Shown here one piece after another: positions 44,775-55,263 of a stretch of DNA of 64,000 bases. Position 1 is the first letter of the stretch. Every line of letters begins with the position of its first letter. The position numbers and the translations under genes are program-made. Where the stretch lies: contig JAETXT010000010.1 of assembly GCA_019188255.1 (NCBI GenBank), forward strand, positions 806,001-870,000. The letters run 5' to 3'. The notes under the pieces were generated by a model that was not told the origin of the DNA, made no database searches, and was given only the letters and a program-made list of their open reading frames with translations. The DNA is from Verticillium longisporum. Its lineage: Eukaryota > Ascomycota > Sordariomycetes > Glomerellales > Plectosphaerellaceae.

Positions 44775-46310
44775 TCAACCTGACGCTATCGTGATACCCC
44801 GCTGTTGCGCCTCCAACATTGCAGCTCTGCGCGCTCTCAAATCCTTCTCAAACGCCGCGCGAAACCGTTCCGCAGCCTGAGCGTCCGCCGCGGCCACCTT
44901 GGCCCTCTGCTCCGCACGGCTCGCCTCGCATTGCGGGTCCAAAAAGGCGCTGGATGTCTCCCCGCTCCGCAGCCCGGCATAGAACCCCCGCCCGGCGCCC
45001 CGCGTTGGCAGCGCGGCGGCCCACGGGTTGTGCTCGGCGCGCGACATGAGGTCCCACGCCCGACTCGCCTGCAGCAGGGCGCGGAAGTTGTCCTCGACGA
45101 GCTCGGCGACGTCGCAGGCCACGGCGCGGGCGCCGGCGGCGTCGCGGCCCGACACGACGCCGTGGGCGCGGACGGCGCGGTTGACGAGGCGGAACAGCGG
45201 CGTCGCGAGCAGGCGGTGCGCGAACAGGGACGGGAAGCGGCCCCCGCGCAGGGCGGCTGCGTACTGCGCCTCGTCGTCGCAGCGGGGGCAGAGGGCCGGG
45301 GCGGACGGGTGGGCGCCGTCGTCGCCGAGGGACTCGCGCTGCGCGAGGGTCAGCGGCAGGGTGCGCGGGCCGTCGGCGGCCGTCGGCAGAGGGATGGCCA
45401 CGGGCGCGCGGCAGCCACGGCAGGTCGTGTCGAAGAGGCAGAGGGGGCACTGCGGGCTGCTGAGGGCCGTGTTGGCCGTCATGCAGTTTGCGCCCAGGAC
45501 GTGGCCGCAGTGCAGGAGGACGGCGGGCTCTGTTTCGGGCGAGGAGCTTGAGCTTGCGGGCGGCATGGCGAAGATGTCGAGGTTTGCGGAGCAAAAGGCG
45601 CAGGCGGGGCCTGGCCTGGCGTGGGACTCTGCGCTGCCGGGGCGCTTGATGCTGTGGGTGATGATCTCAGGCCAGAAGTTCGAGCAGCGTGCTGCTGGGC
45701 CTGTTGTCGTCCTCGGGCTGACTGGTGGGCTACTTGGACAGCTTGAAGCATCCTCGTCGAAGGGTGGTACAGGCAGGGTTTGCGGAGCTGTTGGCCGGAG
45801 TCTGCTGAGGGAGCCGTGGGCGCAGCTCCAGAGAGGAGCGCCGCATGTGCGGCAGCCGGAGAACTTGGGCTTGTCATCCGGACCGACGTTGCTGTTGGCG
45901 TGATGCTCGAGTAGCGCCTCGATATTGTCTACATTTGGCGAATTTGGTATAACAGCGTCGTAACCAACGCTGTCTGGCAGAGCATGGTCGACGATATTGA
46001 CCGTGATGGCCTCCAAAGAACGCGACTCGTCACGGCGCCACGAAGAAGCCGGCTTGGGATTTGTCTCCTGTGGTGACACATAGTCGGGTAAGTCGGGTGT
46101 TGGAAGTACTATGCTGACATGAGGTGAATCGACACGCTGCTTCTTTTGCAACGGCCCCTGGGCTGGGAGCATAGTATCGGCACAGTCATGATCAGATGCA
46201 AGGCGCCGTTTCTTGGTTGTGGTGTTTGGTATCATTGGTTGGTTACCAGAGAAGGGTCGGTCTCCCAACGAAAGAGCGGTGCCCTTTGAACGGCCCGATC
46301 GAAGTTGCAT
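44775..46310 (-). CDS. RING-like zinc-finger protein A
   Basis: Protein of 511 aa in one exon, start at the ATG of MQLRSGRSKG. The N-terminal 180 residues are polar with basic KKRR patches that could be nuclear signals. A small Cys cluster CRTCGAPLWSCAHG comes next. The RING-like module is CAFC, then a long low-complexity Ser loop, CGHVLGANC and CPLC. A third Cys pair pattern, CRGCRAP and CPRCDDEA, follows. The last 150 residues are Ala/Arg-rich helix. It may be an E3 ubiquitin ligase, but spacing is unusual and no E2-contact residues can be judged. Third codon positions are very GC-rich. It resembles in layout the two RING-like proteins at 49132 and 50552. Confidence 0.7.
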   Translation of the reverse strand: MQLRSGRSKGTALSLGDRPFSGNQPMIPNTTTKKRRLASDHDCADTMLPAQGPLQKKQRVDSPHVSIVLPTPDLPDYVSPQETNPKPASSWRRDESRSLEAITVNIVDHALPDSVGYDAVIPNSPNVDNIEALLEHHANSNVGPDDKPKFSGCRTCGAPLWSCAHGSLSRLRPTAPQTLPVPPFDEDASSCPSSPPVSPRTTTGPAARCSNFWPEIITHSIKRPGSAESHARPGPACAFCSANLDIFAMPPASSSSSPETEPAVLLHCGHVLGANCMTANTALSSPQCPLCLFDTTCRGCRAPVAIPLPTAADGPRTLPLTLAQRESLGDDGAHPSAPALCPRCDDEAQYAAALRGGRFPSLFAHRLLATPLFRLVNRAVRAHGVVSGRDAAGARAVACDVAELVEDNFRALLQASRAWDLMSRAEHNPWAAALPTRGAGRGFYAGLRSGETSSAFLDPQCEASRAEQRAKVAAADAQAAERFRAAFEKDLRARRAAMLEAQQRGITIASG

Positions 46311-46998
46311 GTCTTGATGAGGAGCTGGAAGCAAAGTAAGGATCTTGACGATGTGGCAGTTTGGAGTCCCAGTTTGAAGTTATGATACAGATGCGAAGCC
46401 AACACATTGACATTGCCGTTTGGGTACTTATATGGCGATCAGTAGCCAGAGTTGATGATCCGTGTCAGAGGGGTCTTGAGATTGCCGCCGCTGAAAGGAA
46501 ACCTGACGGGGCTGTTCATAGCGACATGTCGCGCGTCATTGTTGGGAATGAACAGCAAAGCACCTGTCTGACAAAGGGCGCGCCGTCTTCACCACCAGAA
46601 CAAGGCCTTGTGAAGATGCTAGTCTGTACGTCAGAAATAGAGAGACGGCAGCGAAGAGCCACCGCAGGCAATAGAGACCACGACGGATGGTCTAGCCGGC
46701 GAAGACATCAAAGGAAGCGGCGGTTTTGTTCAGGCGGGCGTTGAAAGAGGATGTTTTCGGAACAGTTTCGATCGTTGACAATTTTGGGGCCTTGTGTCAC
46801 AGCCTCGATGGCATGTCCCAGACGATACACCCTCGTCTTCAAATGAAGTGCAGAGAGGTGATGATGGTGTTTTGGGGACAATGTCTTTTGGGGACAATGT
46901 TGGTTGATGATGTTGTGGAAGGGACGGCACAGAGGGCGTCGTGGGTTTCCTTCTCAGCGAGGTACGTACCGGGAGCTCTTATCGGCATTTCCCTGGAT

Positions 46999-47095
46999 AG
47001 GTACCTAGCTAGGTACCTTCGGTAGGTAGGTAGGTACCTCAAGCACCTAGGTAGGAAGTACCTAGGTAGGACTACGTAAGGTACCAATGGTACCC
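46999..47095. repeat. Palindromic GTACCTAGGTA-type repeat cluster
   Basis: Many overlapping copies of GGTACC, CCTAGG and TAGGTAGG. A perfect 16-bp palindrome GTACCTAGCTAGGTAC lies at 47001-47016. Such TACCTAGGTA words are frequent in promoters of filamentous ascomycetes. Confidence 0.85.
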
Positions 47096-47232
47096 ATCCA
47101 CCCTTGCCCTGGCCATCCACTCCCTCGCAAAGACCAAGTGTGGCCTTGCGCTCCAGGCACCAACGCGTCCCCATGCGGCCATCTGCTTCGTGCGGCAGCT
47201 CCAGTGCCTCCAGTGCCTTGTAGCGCAGTACG

Positions 47233-47266
47233 TACCGGATACCTGCAGGTACCGGATACCTGCAGG
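47233..47266. repeat. Perfect 17-bp tandem duplication
   Basis: The unit TACCGGATACCTGCAGG occurs twice without a gap (47233-47249 and 47250-47266). Confidence 0.95.
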
Positions 47267-47484
47267 CACCAAACCCCTGTCACGCACGAGGCAGCACCAG
47301 GACGAAAGCAGTGCGAAAGCGACTCCTCTCAGCACCAAACACCATCCTCGCTTTGCTCGCGTCCAGTTGCGGTGCATTGGCAGTCACACTCGCTACCTCC
47401 TACAACAATACTGACCGTCAATTGACACCGTCTCATCCCCAGGTTCACCCATCAAGCAATCGATCTCCACTTCAGCTGCCCACA

Positions 47485-48489
47485 ATGCCCACCGAGTACG
47501 AGGAAAACGACGTCGAGAGCTCAGCCGCGGGCGCCTGCGCCAGCGCCGATGTCGAGATGGAGGGCGCCACGGCTGTCGCGGGCGACGAGACGGTCGTTGC
47601 CGAAGAGACTGTCGTTGCCGAGAAGGACAACGCACCAGAGCCACGCGCTACCTTTATCAGCTACCTCATGAGCCCTGTCGTCACCCTGTTGATTGGCAAC
47701 AACGACACCGAGTCCATCCTGACAGCACACCAAGCTCTCCTCGTTCGGAGCCCCTTCTTCAGGGAAGCTTGCGCCCAGTTCAGCGATGATGGCAGTGTAT
47801 GTTCCTACCTTCCCTTCTCGGCTCCCTTGATCTTGCGCCGCCGCCCCTCCTGCTGACCTCTTCTCCCCCCCTCAGCCGCGCCAGGTCGAGCTGCTCAACG
47901 AAGACGTCGACGCCGTAGGCAACTTCCTCGAATACCTCTACACAGGCGACTATTACCCCCGGAAGATCCCGGGTCAGCGCACCCTCGAATTCGACCCCAC
48001 GGCGCCCGAAGTCGACGACACGGGAGACCAGTTGCTCAAGCACGCGCGCGTCTACACCCTGGCCGAGAAGTTTGGCGTCGACGGCCTGCGCACCCTCGCC
48101 AGCTCCAAGATTCACTGCGTCGACTCGACCGCCAAGGGCGAGATCGCCTACGCCCGCTACGTCTACCAGTACACCGCCAAAGACGACACCACCATCCGTG
48201 CCCCCGTCGCGAGCTTCTGGGCCGCTCGCTCCCACACCCTGCGCGCCGAGGCCGAGTCCGAGTTCAAGGCCCTCTGCCTCGAGTTCCCCCAGTTCGGCTA
48301 CGATATCCTCAGTGAGTTGCTGCGTACAAACGATGCCCTCTGTGCCCCTCGCTAACCTCATGCTTCTCCTCCACAGCCCGCGTACTCGACGAGAAGCTCA
48401 AACGCGAGACCACCGGCAAGATGCATCCCTCAAGCTCCTCCGGCAGCGCCCGCAAGCGCGCGAGACACAGCGGCATTCGGGGAGAGTAG
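47485..48489 (+). CDS. BTB/POZ-domain protein
   Basis: Protein of 286 aa with a BTB dimerisation domain; such fungal proteins may act as adaptors of Cul3 ubiquitin ligases or in nuclear regulation. An acidic Ala/Glu/Val leader (about 55 residues) precedes the domain. The domain runs from VTLLIGNNDTESILTAHQAL through SPFFREACAQF to VELLNEDVDAVGNFLEYLYT. It is followed by the helical region HARVYTLAEKFGVDGLRTLA typical of fungal BTB proteins. The end is basic (ARKRARHSG), a likely nuclear signal. Introns: 47797-47875 (phase 0) and 48312-48376 (phase 1). The start ATG at 47485 fits the family; an upstream ATG-less frame is leader. It sits between RING-like genes. Confidence 0.88.
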
Positions 48490-49131
48490 CGTGTATATCG
48501 CTTGGACCGAGTTGAGACACATACTGTACTGTAGAGCGTCATGATAATGTACGTATTCATCAGGCATCATGAACCCCGTGGATTGTACGTGCGCAATTGT
48601 CAACAATGGGCGGCGGCTGGTCAAAGACGTATTGCGCCAGTACAAAGAGTCTGTGTTTGTGACATGATCCAACACCAGCGTGTTCTCTTTGAGGCGCTTT
48701 CTCCGAGAGCGCCTCAATTGAGCTCAGTGCAGTCTCTTCGAACAATTGCATTGTCTTCGATGGAAATTGTTGACATGGCCGATCAGCAACCCTCAGTCGC
48801 TTCGCGCAATTCGCCGGTCTTACACTACAACCTGTCGGCCGCTTGATCCCAAACCCGCAATCATGCTGAAGCATGGCAACGGCCTTGATCACTCACGATG
48901 TGCCATATTCTTGCTTTGATAGAAGAAGCGACGGTCTTGACGGTCTTCTTATTGGCCTCAACATGATCGGACATTACCCATGCGCCTTGGACGAGTACCT
49001 ACATCCACATTTATTTCACCAGAGTTTCCTGTTCGCAACTGCTTGACAGATACTCTTGACGGTATTGCTCCTCACAAGACCTTGAACATCCGCAGTAAGA
49101 TTTCACTGCCGTCCCAAGGACGCCATCTAAC
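48490..49131. other. Region between the BTB gene and RING-like B
   Basis: BTB 3' UTR and promoter of the next gene. No other gene seen. Confidence 0.55.
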
Positions 49132-50067
49132 ATGTCCAACGCACGCAGTTTGATCGAGAAGAGTCAAGATTTCGTGGACTTGGCCTCGTCCGCCCAAGTG
49201 AGCACCAAGATTCCACCCGCCATCAGTGCTGCCCTAATCAGTCTCATTTACAGCCTGGAGGCTGTGAACGTCCAACATCGGCCCTGCGATGCGACCCTCC
49301 CCGAGCCCGCCGTCGCCGAAAGTTTGCCGACATCGGAGCCCGGCGTCAAGCTGTCTGGCCATTTCTGGCCCGACTTGAAGAAGCAGCTGTTTGCCCTGCC
49401 AGCCGACGAGGCCTGGGTGCACCCGGACCTAGACTGTCCCGTCTGCCGCGAGAAGATGGCCTTTGTCGGCGCCTACACGCTCGACGGCGGCCTGACCACC
49501 GCGTCGGCTCACGCCCTCGCGGCGCTCCACAGCCACGGCATGGAGGCGGCGAGCGTGCTGCCGTGCGGCCACGTCGTCGGGCGCGAGTGCCTCGACCAGA
49601 TCCTCGCGTCCCCCCTGCACAGCCGGTGTCCCTTCTGCCAGGCGAGCCTGCTGTACGGCTGCGACGCGGCCCTGGAGACGCTGCCGGCGCCCATGGACCG
49701 CGTCCAGCTGCGCCGCTTCCCGGCCGTCGTCGTGCCCGAGGGCGGCTGGCCGCTCCGGCGCTGCTGTGCCTGCGCGTTCGACGACTGGCGCGTCCAGTGG
49801 GCTGAGGACGTCCTGCTCCTCCTCCTCGTGATCTGCGGCGACCTCGTGCGGCCGCTGATGACGACCTCGGAGTTCGTTCAGAGGGCCGGGAGGAAGAAGA
49901 TCAGATCCGTCAAGCGGAAGAATCTTGATGAGTTGGGTGCGCACTACGCGGCGTATCGAGGGACGTCTTTGAAGAAGCTCGAGGACCTCATGGCGGCTGC
50001 GCGGGTGAAGTTGGGCCACGTGGAAGAGGGGACGGGCATGACTTGGGCGTTGGACCTGTGGGCGTGA
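49132..50067 (+). CDS. RING-like zinc-finger protein B
   Basis: Protein of 311 aa in one exon. The RING-like module is split by a long insert: CPVCREKMAF, then LPCGHVVGREC and CPFCQA. A further Cys pair, RRCCACAFDDW, follows after about 40 residues. The N-terminal 95 residues are helical without known domain; a hydrophobic stretch VLLLLLVICGDLV lies after the finger but is probably a buried helix, not a membrane anchor. Layout (helical N-part, CxxC, CGH-x(3-4)-C, CPxC, then another Cys pair) matches the proteins at 44775 and 50552. Possible E3 ligase; function unknown. Confidence 0.75.
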   Translation: MSNARSLIEKSQDFVDLASSAQVSTKIPPAISAALISLIYSLEAVNVQHRPCDATLPEPAVAESLPTSEPGVKLSGHFWPDLKKQLFALPADEAWVHPDLDCPVCREKMAFVGAYTLDGGLTTASAHALAALHSHGMEAASVLPCGHVVGRECLDQILASPLHSRCPFCQASLLYGCDAALETLPAPMDRVQLRRFPAVVVPEGGWPLRRCCACAFDDWRVQWAEDVLLLLLVICGDLVRPLMTTSEFVQRAGRKKIRSVKRKNLDELGAHYAAYRGTSLKKLEDLMAAARVKLGHVEEGTGMTWALDLWA

Positions 50068-50551
50068 GAGTGGCTTGGACTTTGGGGCGCGCTGGTCGCG
50101 CTTCCGTGGAGTGGAGGTTCTTGGAGTTTCTGGATGCATCGTGCTTATAATGGGCAGTATGGATTGGTTTCGTCTCTTGGCGCAAGAATTGTTCGTCTAC
50201 CTTCGATTGCAGCATGGATACGAATAAACACCGAGTCTCGGTCTTCGCTTGTTTTGTCCCAATATCATAGTCATTGTACCGCGCGATCATTAAAAATGCA
50301 AGTACCGTGCGTCGGAAAATACCTAGGATCCACGTCTTCGTCGCTGCTTCTGTTCTTTTGGTTCGAGATCCTTCGAGACAAGTGATCGAGTATGACCCCG
50401 ACCAACACAGAGACAACAAGCGCATTCCAAACAAAGGGCGTAGTCTATGTCATTCTAACTCGACTCGAGTAGAAACTTGCCAATTACTAACTTATATCGT
50501 AAACTCGGCCTAATTTGGGCCTGCTTTGCAAGGTAAACCCCTCGACCAAAG
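50068..50551. other. Region between RING-like B and C
   Basis: About 480 bp, no gene seen; promoter of RING-like C. Confidence 0.55.
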
Positions 50552-51421
50552 ATGTCGCAAAACGAATTTACAGCCGCCCCCCTGCAGAAAGATTGCAGTT
50601 CAGCTTGCCCTATCAACCCCGAAGACTGCTGGTTCCCCAAGATTCGAGAAAGACTGCAAGAAGACCCGGACCTTTTCAGTCAGCTTCGCCTCGTGTGTGT
50701 CGTGTGCACCTCCGACATGCTCATCGCCGGAGACGGGCGTCCAAAGTACCCGCGCCCCCCATCACGTGTGCCAGAAGATGACCTGGATTTCGCCTGCGGC
50801 GAGGGTCCCGGAAGCGAGTCCAGCAAAGACTCAGTCCAGCTGGCGCTTCAGGAGAGGCAAGCTCGGGGGCACGAGCCGCTCGAGCCGTGCATGGTCATGT
50901 TTTGCGGCCACATGTTCTGCGAACCATGCGCCCTCTTCCTCGGCGAGAATACTGTGGGAGAAACCGTAGAGTGCCCCTTGTGCAAAAAGGATTTGCGCCG
51001 TCCGCTGTGCGACTGGGACGGGCACCCACACCTGGCGATGATCCCCTTTCCTGCCACGAGCGCGGCGCTCCAAGGCTTCCCGCGGACATTGGCGGAAGGA
51101 GGCCAACTCCCTCCGCTCTGCGTGTGGTGTTTTGCGAACCTGCTCATGGACGGTCTGCTCAGAAGGTACCAGATTGCCCCTGGCGATGCTGCCAGACCCC
51201 CGATCGAAGCCGTGATGTACTGGGCGGGACCTGGGGAATCTTCCGTTTTTTCGACGACGCTTGGTCCCGAGTTTGATGAATGGCAAGCTGAGCTGGACCG
51301 TCTTCGCCTCGAGTTTCTGGACTTTGCTGGAGTTGGCTGGGCTGGCGACCGGGTTTACCTGCCTGGGTTAAACATGCATATCCGTGTGGCGATGAAGCGA
51401 CGGGGCGCCATTTCTGAATGA
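50552..51421 (+). CDS. RING-like zinc-finger protein C
   Basis: Protein of 289 aa in one exon, same strand and 485 bp after RING-like B. The module reads CVVCTSDM, a long acidic/Pro loop, then FCGHMFCEPC and CPLCKKDL, a closer fit to C3HC4 than in proteins A and B. A later Cys pair, LCVWCFANLLMDG, is at the same place as in B. The C-terminal 100 residues are not recognised. A tandem-duplication origin with B is likely from layout, although similarity outside the finger is low. Confidence 0.78.
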   Translation: MSQNEFTAAPLQKDCSSACPINPEDCWFPKIRERLQEDPDLFSQLRLVCVVCTSDMLIAGDGRPKYPRPPSRVPEDDLDFACGEGPGSESSKDSVQLALQERQARGHEPLEPCMVMFCGHMFCEPCALFLGENTVGETVECPLCKKDLRRPLCDWDGHPHLAMIPFPATSAALQGFPRTLAEGGQLPPLCVWCFANLLMDGLLRRYQIAPGDAARPPIEAVMYWAGPGESSVFSTTLGPEFDEWQAELDRLRLEFLDFAGVGWAGDRVYLPGLNMHIRVAMKRRGAISE

Positions 51422-51694
51422 GTTTATGGACAATGACGTACAAATCATTGTCCATCTCGCCACTGATGATTGTCTGCCTTGAAATCGGCATCTTCCTGGC
51501 CAAGGCATCAGGGGCATATGACTTGCCCCGAACGGCTGAAAATAGAAAACGAAAACGGCACAACATGCTCTGCGGAAGCAACAATGAATGTGATGCATAT
51601 TATGTATGTGTCTATTCCTTTTATCTATACCGCTATCATAAAAACGTGAAATATGCCGTGCAACTTGGCCTGGGCCAAGTCATTCATCAATGAA

Positions 51695-53525
51695 TCACAG
51701 GATGCCCTCGACAGACTGAACGACGGGATACTTGTTGAACCTCGGGTTGTACACCTTCTGGCAGCGGCTGTTGAACTCGTCAGTGGTGCCCTTGATCAGC
51801 GACAGCTCATCGGCAGGCACGCCGAGCTTGACGAGCGGGCCGGACTTGGGCTTGGCCTTGTCCCAGCCGGGACCGGCAGCCGGGTTCTTGATCCACTGCA
51901 CAAACCAGCCGTGGATGGAGTCGGCAAGGGCCTGCTGGGCGGCCGTGACGCCCGAGAGCTTCTCAAAGCACTCGTTGCCGCCGTGGAAGAAGGGGACCTC
52001 GGTGCCGTGGGTGGGAGCCGTGCCGGGGGGGCCGACGACGTTGTCGTAGGCGCCGAAGAAGCGGTAGACCCAGGTGTCCTGGGCGCTGCTACGGACGTCG
52101 ACAAGGTAGTCGGAGGGGCAGTTGAAGCGGGCATCGCCGTACTGTGTGCCGCTGCGCAGGGACTCCGAGGCGAAAGATGATGCCGGGGAGGCACTGATCA
52201 AGTTGCTGTCGGGAATGTGCAGACTGTCAGCGTCAAATGTGTTGAGCCAGGACGAAAAGTTCGTGTTCTGGCCGCCGTAGACGATGCTGAAGATGGTGCC
52301 CTCGCCATCGGAGGTGCCGGTCAGGAGGGGAACGTGCGAGGCGTACTTGCCGGCGGCGAAGCGGGCGGCATAGTCGGAGTGGCGCGTGATGTCGTCGATG
52401 ACGGGAGTGAACCAGGTGTTGGAGGTTGCGTTGAAGTTGGCAGTCTGGAAGGCGTAGAGATCAACTTCACGGAGGCAGTCGATCTGGCCCTGGCCGCCGG
52501 CCGGGCATCCGACCTCGGCGGCAACGATGTCCAGAGCCTCATTCTGGGGCGCGTAGCCGGGGCCAGACAGGGCGTTGGCGCTCATCTCAACGGCACCCTT
52601 GAGCCAGGTGTCAGGGTGGTTCCAGAGATAGTGGTCCACCTGCACGGAGCCCGAAGAGTGTCCACCAAAGACGATGTGGTCAGGGTTACCACCAAAAGCT
52701 GGAAGATTGTCAGCATTACGGACTTGGAGTCGGCCGCTCATGGAAACTCACCCTTGATGTTTTCGCGAACCCAGTTAAGGGCCTTCTCAACATCAAGAAT
52801 GCTGAAGTTCTGGGACTCGCCGGGGTTGGCAGCATCCAGCTCGGACGAGTACGGCGAGGCGAAGATGCTCTCACGCGTGTTGAAGTTGACGTAGACGACA
52901 TCGTTACGAGCAAAGTTGGTTCCTTGCAGCTGGGGATCGCTGCTTGAGCCAGTGACCATGGCACCGCCGTACATGTAGACAAAGACCTGGTCATACGTGT
53001 TAGTGGCGACACCATCATCACCACGAGACGCCAGCCGTCGCGTGGCGTGAAGAAGACTTACAGGCAGGTTCTCACCCGTGGCGGGCGCCCAGATATTGAG
53101 ATTCAGGCAGTCCTCGCCCTGCTGAGAGAACAAGGTGCCCCTGATGGCCTGGGGGCAGGTCGAACCGTACGATGTCGCGTCGAATGCCGCATTCGAGGCG
53201 GGCACATCCTGAGGGGCACGCCATCTGATCGATGAATGTTAGTGAAATGCGCTCGGACACGGGGGTCATGGGCGGCGGCAGCTGAGTTCAGATCGCCATG
53301 ACCCTAAAGATTACGGGGAACATACCGGTTCTTCCCGCCAGTCGTAGCGGCGAAGGGGACGCCCAAGAAGACCGAATTGCCGTGTGTGTCGCGGAAGCCT
53401 CGAATGGTTCCCTGCGGGATGACAGCGCTCGGGACGCTCGTCGCCGCAGCGGCTGCTGTGGAGGGGAAGAAGCACGACACAGCCGCTAGGCTAGCGGCTC
53501 TGGTGAAGACATTGACGAGACCCAT
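51695..53525 (-). CDS. Secreted type-B carboxylesterase with GHSSG nucleophile elbow
   Basis: Alpha/beta-hydrolase of 533 aa in four exons, with introns at 53225-53325, 52987-53061 and 52699-52751, all frame-checked. A signal peptide covers about the first 25 residues (MGLVNVFTRAASLAAVSCFF then an Ala-rich stretch). Family marks are VFLGVPFAATTGGKNRW, EDCLNLNIWAP, the oxyanion hole MYGGAMVTG and the nucleophile elbow GHSSGS, where type-B esterases usually have GESAG. The C-terminal His is probably in APTHGTEVPF. It is not close to the other esterase at 34185; the two represent different clades. Likely acts outside the cell on esters; substrate unknown. Confidence 0.9.
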
Positions 53526-55263
53526 TGTTCACGGCTTCTGGCGGATTACTGAGGAGGTGCGAAAAAGGGTGAAGATCGACTTGACAAAACTGCTGGGCAC
53601 ACGTCCTTCATTTCTTTCTCGCAGAGGGGAGGCGGGCGACGGGGAACATTAATGGATTTCTCTCCATAGCAATAGCACACTACCGCCAGATTGGGCACGA
53701 TGGTCATTAGCAGAACTGGCGGCGGCATTGCCGGTGGCAGGGCAGACGGTACTGGCACTATCGGTACTATCGGATCCCCCTACAGCGCGGCTTGACGGTG
53801 ACGGCTCTCGGGGTGGAGAAAGACCAGGATCCCGGATCAGTGGCGACGAGCGAAAATCTCCACCGGCAGTACGGATTCGACCCTTCTCCCGTCTCTATAG
53901 CCCGAGCTTGAGCAAGGGTCCGACGCAGCAGCCAGGTGTTGCCTGATCATGAACCCTTCAGGAGATCATTGACAGGGCTTGACAAAGATTTATTGGGTTC
54001 TAGATGCAGTAGAAACATGGGGAATTCATGGAAGGAGGGGCACGGCCATGACTGGGCGAGGTAGGGAGTCACTGACGGCTCCTCGTCTTCGGAGACATTT
54101 CGGCGAGGTGAGTCCGTGATGCGAAGAAATCGATACTCGCGCTGAACTGGATACGATGAAATGTCTCTGAAGATATCTTCAGGTCGGATTAGCTCCCAAT
54201 TTCACAAAGAAATATTCCTGTCTAGAGAATCTTTTTCGGCCGGTGGACAGATTAGGTGTGCCGCAGTGATGACGACTCGGCGAAATGCTAGGGCTCAAAG
54301 CAGTATGGATTTGCAGACCTAGAGGACGACTGAGCTGAAAACACAGAACGTACATGTAGGCTTCGGCACTGCCTCGACGACAGAGTCGCAGGGTCTCAAG
54401 TCCCCCAAACTGGGCCTCACAGCGCCAAGTTCATGGCTAGTTTCATTTCCGAAGAAAGTCCAGTCCACTGCAGCACATCTCCACCAGTAGTGGGCTCAAG
54501 AGTCTTGCATTGGACCGGGCCGCTGTGTGCTCGTGTCGTGCAAGCAACAGGAAGCGAGCCCTGTGCAGACAATGTGAGACATGATTTCGGCATCCTGTGC
54601 CCTACAATCCCAGCCGACCACGTGTGGTGTCTTCCAGATAGGGGGTCACAGCAGCAGCCCTTGCGTCAATTTCTCCGGTCGGTGGAACAGGATGGCTTTC
54701 ATATGGAGAACTCGTGGGAAGCCTGGAAGTGGCAACGGCGACGACTCGCGTGCAGAACGAATGGGACCTAAGCGTTGCAGTGGCATTTCTGAGATATGCA
54801 AATCGGTGTTGCAACGCCAAACCCCGCAGCCGTTGCGCCCTCCGCCGAGATAATAGTAAAGGCCGATATCGAGAACAGACAGCGGGTGAAGCGGGAAAGG
54901 CTTTCCAAGCGTGTAACTGGAGAGGCGAGGCTCGACGCATGACTCGCAACTTGGTGGTTGGATGGTCGCGGAATCGTTCCCCTAGCAAGCTTCTTCCCTG
55001 CCTCGGGCCTCCTCGAGACGCCTCGACTTGCGCTAGAGGACGGACGAAAGGTACGCTATCACCTCTTGATCGTGCCATGGACGAGCCGCCTCAGGGGCTA
55101 GCGCCTCGACGAAAAAACGGCCTTGTGGATGTCGATCAAGCCATGGAGGGGCGGGGTGTGGAATAAGACGGGTCCCCATCCCACCATCTTCTCTCCGTGC
55201 GCGCAGGTCCGCCGGTCCACCTAGTACAGAGAGAATCGTCAGTCTGTTGAATCGTAAATCGCA
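53526..55263. other. Gene-free stretch between divergent esterase and membrane-protein genes
   Basis: 1.7 kb holding both promoters. Short frames on both strands show no family features. Confidence 0.5.

Larger units (their letters stand above)
46311..47484. promoter_or_regulatory. Divergent region before the BTB gene, rich in TACCTAGGTA-type repeats
   Basis: No gene. Contains the promoters of RING-like A (minus) and the BTB gene (plus), a cluster of GGTACCT/CCTAGGT palindromes (46999-47095) and a 17-bp perfect tandem duplication (47233-47266). Confidence 0.55.

Noticed and set aside
44805..45903. Long open frames opposite the RING-like A gene
   Set aside because: Very GC-rich DNA keeps opposite frames open; they have the Arg/Gly/Ala-rich look of shadow frames.
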